A stretch of DNA of 28,261 nucleotides from a virus: IMG/VR virus record IMGVR_UViG_3300028844_005976, positions 19,312 to 47,572 of that record; one strand, written 5' to 3'. Position numbers and translations under genes: made by a program. This document shows positions 25,019 to 28,261 of this stretch, piece after piece (position 1 is the stretch's first letter; each line of letters opens with the position of its first letter). The notes under the pieces were generated by a model. It saw nothing but the letters and a program-made list of their open reading frames with translations. It had not been told where the DNA came from and searched no databases.

Positions 25019-25184
25019 GTAGTAAATTTAATTTTTTTTTATCCAATGCTCCCTGGGCTTGATAGTACTCATACAATATTCTAGCTAGATTTGCAGAAAC
25101 CGTTAAACCTCTAGCAGTAGAATCTTGTTTGAGTTGATTATCAATACCACTAGTCAAGCTAACGGATCGTATAACTCTATTCAT
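25005..25184 (-). CDS. Small ribbon-helix-helix-like DNA-binding protein
   Basis: 59 aa on the minus strand, the only credible minus-strand gene in the window; it reads MNRVIRSVSLTSGIDNQLKQ, then DSTARGLTVSANLARILYEY, then a short basic end. The pattern is that of an Arc/MetJ/CopG repressor: a beta strand (RVIRSVSLT), helix A (GIDNQLKQDSTARG), the turn G-L-T-V-S, then helix B (ANLARILYEYYQAQ). Such proteins are dimers whose strand pair reads palindromic operators. Its 3' end overlaps the fused nuclease gene tail-to-tail by 14 nt. I see no clear Shine-Dalgarno. A perfect palindrome lies one base upstream of its ATG, suggesting autoregulation. Confidence 0.68.
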   Translation of the reverse strand: MNRVIRSVSLTSGIDNQLKQDSTARGLTVSANLARILYEYYQAQGALDKKKLNLLPTKI

Positions 25185-25185
25185 A

Positions 25186-25199
25186 TTAATAATTATTAA
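25186..25199. promoter_or_regulatory. Perfect 14-bp palindrome TTAATAATTATTAA, candidate operator
   Basis: Every base pairs across the centre. It lies one base upstream of the start codon of the minus-strand ribbon-helix-helix gene, in the region between divergent genes. RHH repressors bind such sites and often control their own gene. AT-rich DNA makes palindromes more frequent by chance, so this is a candidate only. Confidence 0.4.
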
Positions 25200-25236
25200 C
25201 TTTTAGTAATTTTATACCGGTTTCTGTTTAGTTGCA

Positions 25237-25244
25237 TATTTATA
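25237..25244 (+). promoter_or_regulatory. Candidate late-promoter-like element TATTTATA before the fibre gene
   Basis: 20 nt upstream of the fibre ATG on the + strand, and identical to the element at 12518. Read on the minus strand it is TATAAATA, the exact T4 late-promoter core, which would point towards the regulator gene at 25184. The other copies sit only in front of + strand genes, so I favour the + orientation, but both are possible here. Confidence 0.3.
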
Positions 25245-25245
25245 G

Positions 25246-25257
25246 CTAACTAGTTAG
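25246..25257. promoter_or_regulatory. Perfect 12-bp palindrome CTAACTAGTTAG overlapping the fibre-gene ribosome binding site
   Basis: The palindrome ends within the Shine-Dalgarno AGGA (25256-25259) of the fibre gene and starts two bases after the TATTTATA element. A protein bound here would cover both elements. It differs in sequence from the palindrome at 25186, so the two may not share one binder. Confidence 0.35.
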
Positions 25258-25264
25258 GACATAT

Positions 25265-28261
25265 ATGGCATATCCTCCACAATTTGGTGGAACTACACCT
25301 GAATCGCAAGACCCAAATAGATTGTATAGTAATGTTTACAATTTAGATCAATTAGACGTTCTGGTCGAAGACAATCCATCCAATCCACAATTCTTTAGTG
25401 TAGTTGGTTTACCTCAACAGCTTTCGTATGGAAAGACGTACTTCACTATAGCATTTAACGATCCCGAGGGATCTCCATACAGACTTCGTGAAGGGTCAGG
25501 TTTACTATTTGAATTTAAAGATGCTGGAGGTATAGTTGTATTTAGCGATCTCACTACTTACGAGGATGTAAATGGTGCAGCCGTTGCTTATGTATGGATT
25601 AAGAAAGATCCACTGAGAACTTTTGATGAGTTAGAAGAGGGTAGAGGATCACTTACTATTGTTGGTGAATTAGAAAACGTATCTCCTCAATACCAAAATG
25701 TATATAACGTAAGACTCACTGTTCCTATTGATATACGAACTGATCTTCCCAACAATACTCCAATATTATTTCAAAGCTCATCTAGAATTCAAGAATCACT
25801 AGTTATATCAGAAAGTGTAGAATTTGATGCTAATAGCGAAACGTATAAGAGGAGTATTCTAAACGTAAGTGCCTCAAACCTAGACACGTTTGGAGGCCAA
25901 GTAAAATTTTTAGAACTAAGTTACAATGAGAATGAATCAAGTGCAGATCAGTTTAGATTTTTAACGGAATACGAAATAAGTGGTTCTGGAGAAGAGTTTG
26001 AGATAAGTAGTAGTGCATCCACAGGACTTAACCCAGTAAGTAATTTTTATAAAATGCCAATGCCCAGGGAGGTCAGGCGAGGTTCTAATATAGTATTTAG
26101 GTTGAGATTTAAGAATGGATCAGGACAAGTAGCCCAAGATCCTAGCATAGGACAAGACGTCATACTTAGTGCAAGTGCAACTTTTCAAGGTACACCTCTA
26201 GTCATAGAAAAAGATGATAACTTAATGACGGGTTCTGTAAGTGTTGGAACGGGAGTAGGTAAGGGCTTTAAAATGTCAGGAGAATCTTCCGCATATATAG
26301 CTTCTGCAGATTATAGAGGATTTACTAGTGCTTCTGCGGGATCCGGATCGGGCATTATTTTATTCAGCGGATCAGTATTTGGAGATATCACTGACGATTA
26401 TCAAAATGGAGGTGTTGGTTTTGAAGTGGTGTCGGATAGCAGCAGCTTTTTACGATTTAGGTCAAACCCATCAGAATTAGATATACGCGCTGATGCATTC
26501 TTTGTAGGTTCTACAGCAACACAATTTATAAGTGCATCTACGGGAATCATAGAAATATCATCGAGCAAATTTCATCTAGAGCCGGACGGTGATGTCACAC
26601 TAGCAGGTACCATAACAGCCGAAGCTGGTTCAATTGGTGGATTCCTAATAGAAGAAGGTAAACTTACGGCTGGTACAAATAACAGTGCCATGACGATGAG
26701 TGGTGCGGATAGATTGTTGAGATTTGGAAGTGGTTCGAGCTTTTCTACTGATAATGTCGATGGTATTCTTATAGGACAGGATAGTGATGGAGTTTACAAA
26801 TTTGCAGTGGGTCAACCTAATTCTTACATAGTATTTGACGGACAAACGGTAAGTATTAAATCTGACGATCTAGTAGTAACGGCTTCTAACTTTACCATTG
26901 ATTCAAATGAATTTAAGTTGGCTACTAGCACGGTATTTATCAGTAGTAGTGGAGTGGGAGAAATAGGTCTAGGTAGTCCTATCCCAACCGGAATATCTGC
27001 AGCAGGTAACAAAGGATTTTTTGTTGATGGTAACGGAAATGTTCTAATAGGAAATTCTACAGCCTCACGTATACAATTTGACGGTACGGATCTTACACTG
27101 AGCTCATCTAAATTTTATTTGGGATCTGTATCTCAGTACATTAGTGGAGCACTTGGTAACATAGAGATAAGTTCTTCTAATTTTCACCTAGACAACACAG
27201 GCAATGTTACCTTGGCAGGTACCGTAACCGCCAATGCAGGAACTTTAGGTGGTTTTGATATCTCACAAGATGCGATAACATCTACAAATTTTTTTATTAG
27301 TGGTGCCGCTACAGACAATGAATATTTTATTTCTGCATCCAGTGGACCTTCACAGTTTTTCAACGTTAGAGCTTCTGGAGACGTAACTGCTTCCAGTTTA
27401 TTATTAACAGGAGGTCAGGTAGCTGGTAATACTGTCACACGGGACAGAATATCTTTTGAAAAAAACTGGGCTATATCAGCTTCCGATAACCCAGTAGAAT
27501 ATTTTATTAGTGCTTCAAGGTTTCAAGTATCTCAACAAGGTGATGTTACGGGATCCCAAGTATTATTTACGGGTGGTGATATTGGTGGAGCTACTATAGA
27601 TGAAAATAGTTTTGCCTTTGGAGACATATCTAAAATATCAGCCTCATCAAATCCAGTAGAAATATTTATTTCTTCCTCACGGTTTAAAGTTAAGCATGAT
27701 GGTCAAGTAACAGGTAGCGAGTTTCTTTTTGGAGATAAAGCTGGAGGTAACTTTGCACAATTCACAGGTGATACTTTAACCGTTGAAGGTGACATTTCCG
27801 TAAACTCTATTAAATCTCCAGCTCAAATAGCTGGAGCTGCAGCAACAAATGAAAATGCTTCTGCATCTATATCAGCAGGAGGACACGCTACATTCAAATC
27901 CGCTTCTATAGGAGGATTTGTAGTAAATCCAATATCTATACAAGATTCTAATAGCAATCTCGTATTAAACGCATCTGGTCAGATAACGGCATCAGCAGTC
28001 TCAATGTCAGGAACTGTAACAGCTACATCTGGACAGATAGGTGGCTTTGCAATAGGTAACGACCTCTCATCTAACGCCGGTACGTTAAATCTCAAAGGAG
28101 CAAGTGGACAAATAACAGCTTCAGCCGTTAGCATGTCGGGAACAATTACAGCTACATCCGGACGGATAGGTGGATTTGCAATAGCAAACGATTTATCTTC
28201 AAATCTTGGCACGCTAAAACTTAAAGGAGCTAGCGGACAAATCACAGCTTCTAATGCTCTA
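25265..28261 (+). CDS. Long tail-fibre-like protein with IGGF repeats, 3'-truncated by the window edge
   Basis: Starts at ATG 25265 with AGGA five bases upstream and stays open for 999 codons to the window end. The N-terminus (MAYPPQFGGTTPESQDPNR) is followed by a beta-rich region, then from about residue 430 a Ser/Ala/Gly-rich repetitive shaft. Units such as FHLEPDGDVTLAGTITAEAG and FHLDNTGNVTLAGTVTANAG lead into an I/L-G-G-F step; IGGF or LGGF occurs at nt 26633, 27245, 27908, 28037 and 28166. Such repeats build trimeric fibre shafts in phages of this type. The gene follows the replication genes and faces the small regulator, away from the other tail genes upstream. The receptor-binding tip would be beyond the window. 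Confidence 0.85.
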   Translation, partial: MAYPPQFGGTTPESQDPNRLYSNVYNLDQLDVLVEDNPSNPQFFSVVGLPQQLSYGKTYFTIAFNDPEGSPYRLREGSGLLFEFKDAGGIVVFSDLTTYEDVNGAAVAYVWIKKDPLRTFDELEEGRGSLTIVGELENVSPQYQNVYNVRLTVPIDIRTDLPNNTPILFQSSSRIQESLVISESVEFDANSETYKRSILNVSASNLDTFGGQVKFLELSYNENESSADQFRFLTEYEISGSGEEFEISSSASTGLNPVSNFYKMPMPREVRRGSNIVFRLRFKNGSGQVAQDPSIGQDVILSASATFQGTPLVIEKDDNLMTGSVSVGTGVGKGFKMSGESSAYIASADYRGFTSASAGSGSGIILFSGSVFGDITDDYQNGGVGFEVVSDSSSFLRFRSNPSELDIRADAFFVGSTATQFISASTGIIEISSSKFHLEPDGDVTLAGTITAEAGSIGGFLIEEGKLTAGTNNSAMTMSGADRLLRFGSGSSFSTDNVDGILIGQDSDGVYKFAVGQPNSYIVFDGQTVSIKSDDLVVTASNFTIDSNEFKLATSTVFISSSGVGEIGLGSPIPTGISAAGNKGFFVDGNGNVLIGNSTASRIQFDGTDLTLSSSKFYLGSVSQYISGALGNIEISSSNFHLDNTGNVTLAGTVTANAGTLGGFDISQDAITSTNFFISGAATDNEYFISASSGPSQFFNVRASGDVTASSLLLTGGQVAGNTVTRDRISFEKNWAISASDNPVEYFISASRFQVSQQGDVTGSQVLFTGGDIGGATIDENSFAFGDISKISASSNPVEIFISSSRFKVKHDGQVTGSEFLFGDKAGGNFAQFTGDTLTVEGDISVNSIKSPAQIAGAAATNENASASISAGGHATFKSASIGGFVVNPISIQDSNSNLVLNASGQITASAVSMSGTVTATSGQIGGFAIGNDLSSNAGTLNLKGASGQITASAVSMSGTITATSGRIGGFAIANDLSSNLGTLKLKGASGQITASNAL
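27842..28261 (+). repeat. In-frame tandem repeats, 129 bp (43 residues), in the fibre shaft
   Basis: Units begin at 27842 (diverged), 27971, 28100 and 28229 (cut by the window end). The units at 27971 and 28100 differ at only 5 of 43 residues; both carry SGQITASAVSMSGT and SG[QR]IGGFAI. The spacing of IGGF is exactly 129 nt between 27908, 28037 and 28166. Synonymous differences are frequent between the two close copies, so they are not a very recent duplication at DNA level. Confidence 0.85.

Noticed and set aside
25019-25264. Intrinsic terminator after the fused nuclease gene
   Set aside because: The T-run at 25032-25040 has no GC-rich stem before it, and it falls inside the minus-strand gene, where it encodes lysines.
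27979-28245. 88-codon minus-strand frame with internal repeats
   Set aside because: Its repeats simply mirror the 129-bp tandem repeats of the fibre gene on the + strand.
27842-28261. CRISPR-like repeat array
   Set aside because: The repeats are in-frame protein repeats with no short identical repeats separated by unique spacers.

Overview
The window reads as part of the genome of a tailed, probably contractile-tailed (T4-like in broad sense), lytic phage from an AT-rich, likely marine setting. Evidence: almost every gene lies on the + strand and genes are packed with 1-8 nt overlaps. There are very large Gly/Ser/Asn-rich virion proteins, a P2 gpI-like tail region, an IGGF-repeat fibre, and a replication/recombination set (RuvC-like resolvase, DnaG-type primase, Mre11-Rad50 nuclease). 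I see no integrase, transposase, rRNA, tRNA or CRISPR array. The host is probably Gram-negative, because the phage encodes an apparent outer-membrane beta-barrel, a lipoprotein and exported proteins. The signal peptides ending in ..LFG/EN and ..TYG/QIN resemble those of the FCB group (for example Marinimicrobia), but this host guess is weak.

Layout. (1) 3-12506: baseplate/tail/structural block: a partial gene, then proteins of 1145, 1750, 221, 431 (or 430) and 355 aa. (2) 12562-16521: a compact set of small envelope-directed genes: an 11-aa Cys-rich peptide gene with a strong ribosome binding site, a Trp-rich outer-membrane-like protein, a probable lipoprotein, a membrane protein with a tandem MshEN-like motif, an exported thioredoxin-like protein without catalytic cysteines, a holin-like protein, and a three-helix membrane protein with a cyclic-nucleotide-binding-like domain of the Popeye/CRP type. 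(3) 16514-20362: a translationally coupled run of basic or small proteins. Three consecutive gene products begin with the same motif, M-[IV]-[KR]-L-[KR]-D-L-[IL]. The third (364 aa; ParB-like plus HEIHH metallopeptidase) carries a second copy of it inside. The motif and the following [IL]-x-E resemble T4 capsid-targeting sequences cut by the prohead protease, so these may be internal head proteins delivered with the DNA. (4) 20374-25018: RuvC-like resolvase, primase, and a single 1071-aa polypeptide that joins the Mre11-like nuclease and the Rad50-like ATPase. (5) 25005-25184, minus strand: a 59-aa ribbon-helix-helix-like regulator, followed by a divergent intergenic region holding two perfect palindromes. 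(6) 25265 to the window end: a long fibre gene, open at the edge, ending in 43-residue tandem repeats.

How it fits together. Blocks 1 and 6 build the tail and receptor-contact apparatus. Block 3 may make cargo packed into the head. Block 4 does recombination-dependent replication and junction resolution. Block 2 looks aimed at the host envelope (lysis, superinfection control or envelope remodelling) and is the most unusual part. Four of the five intergenic gaps of at least 17 nt carry a TA[TC]TTAT[AT] element upstream of a + strand gene, which could be a late-promoter signal. No stretch longer than 300 bases lacks a gene; the longest gap between genes is the 89 nt before 9456.
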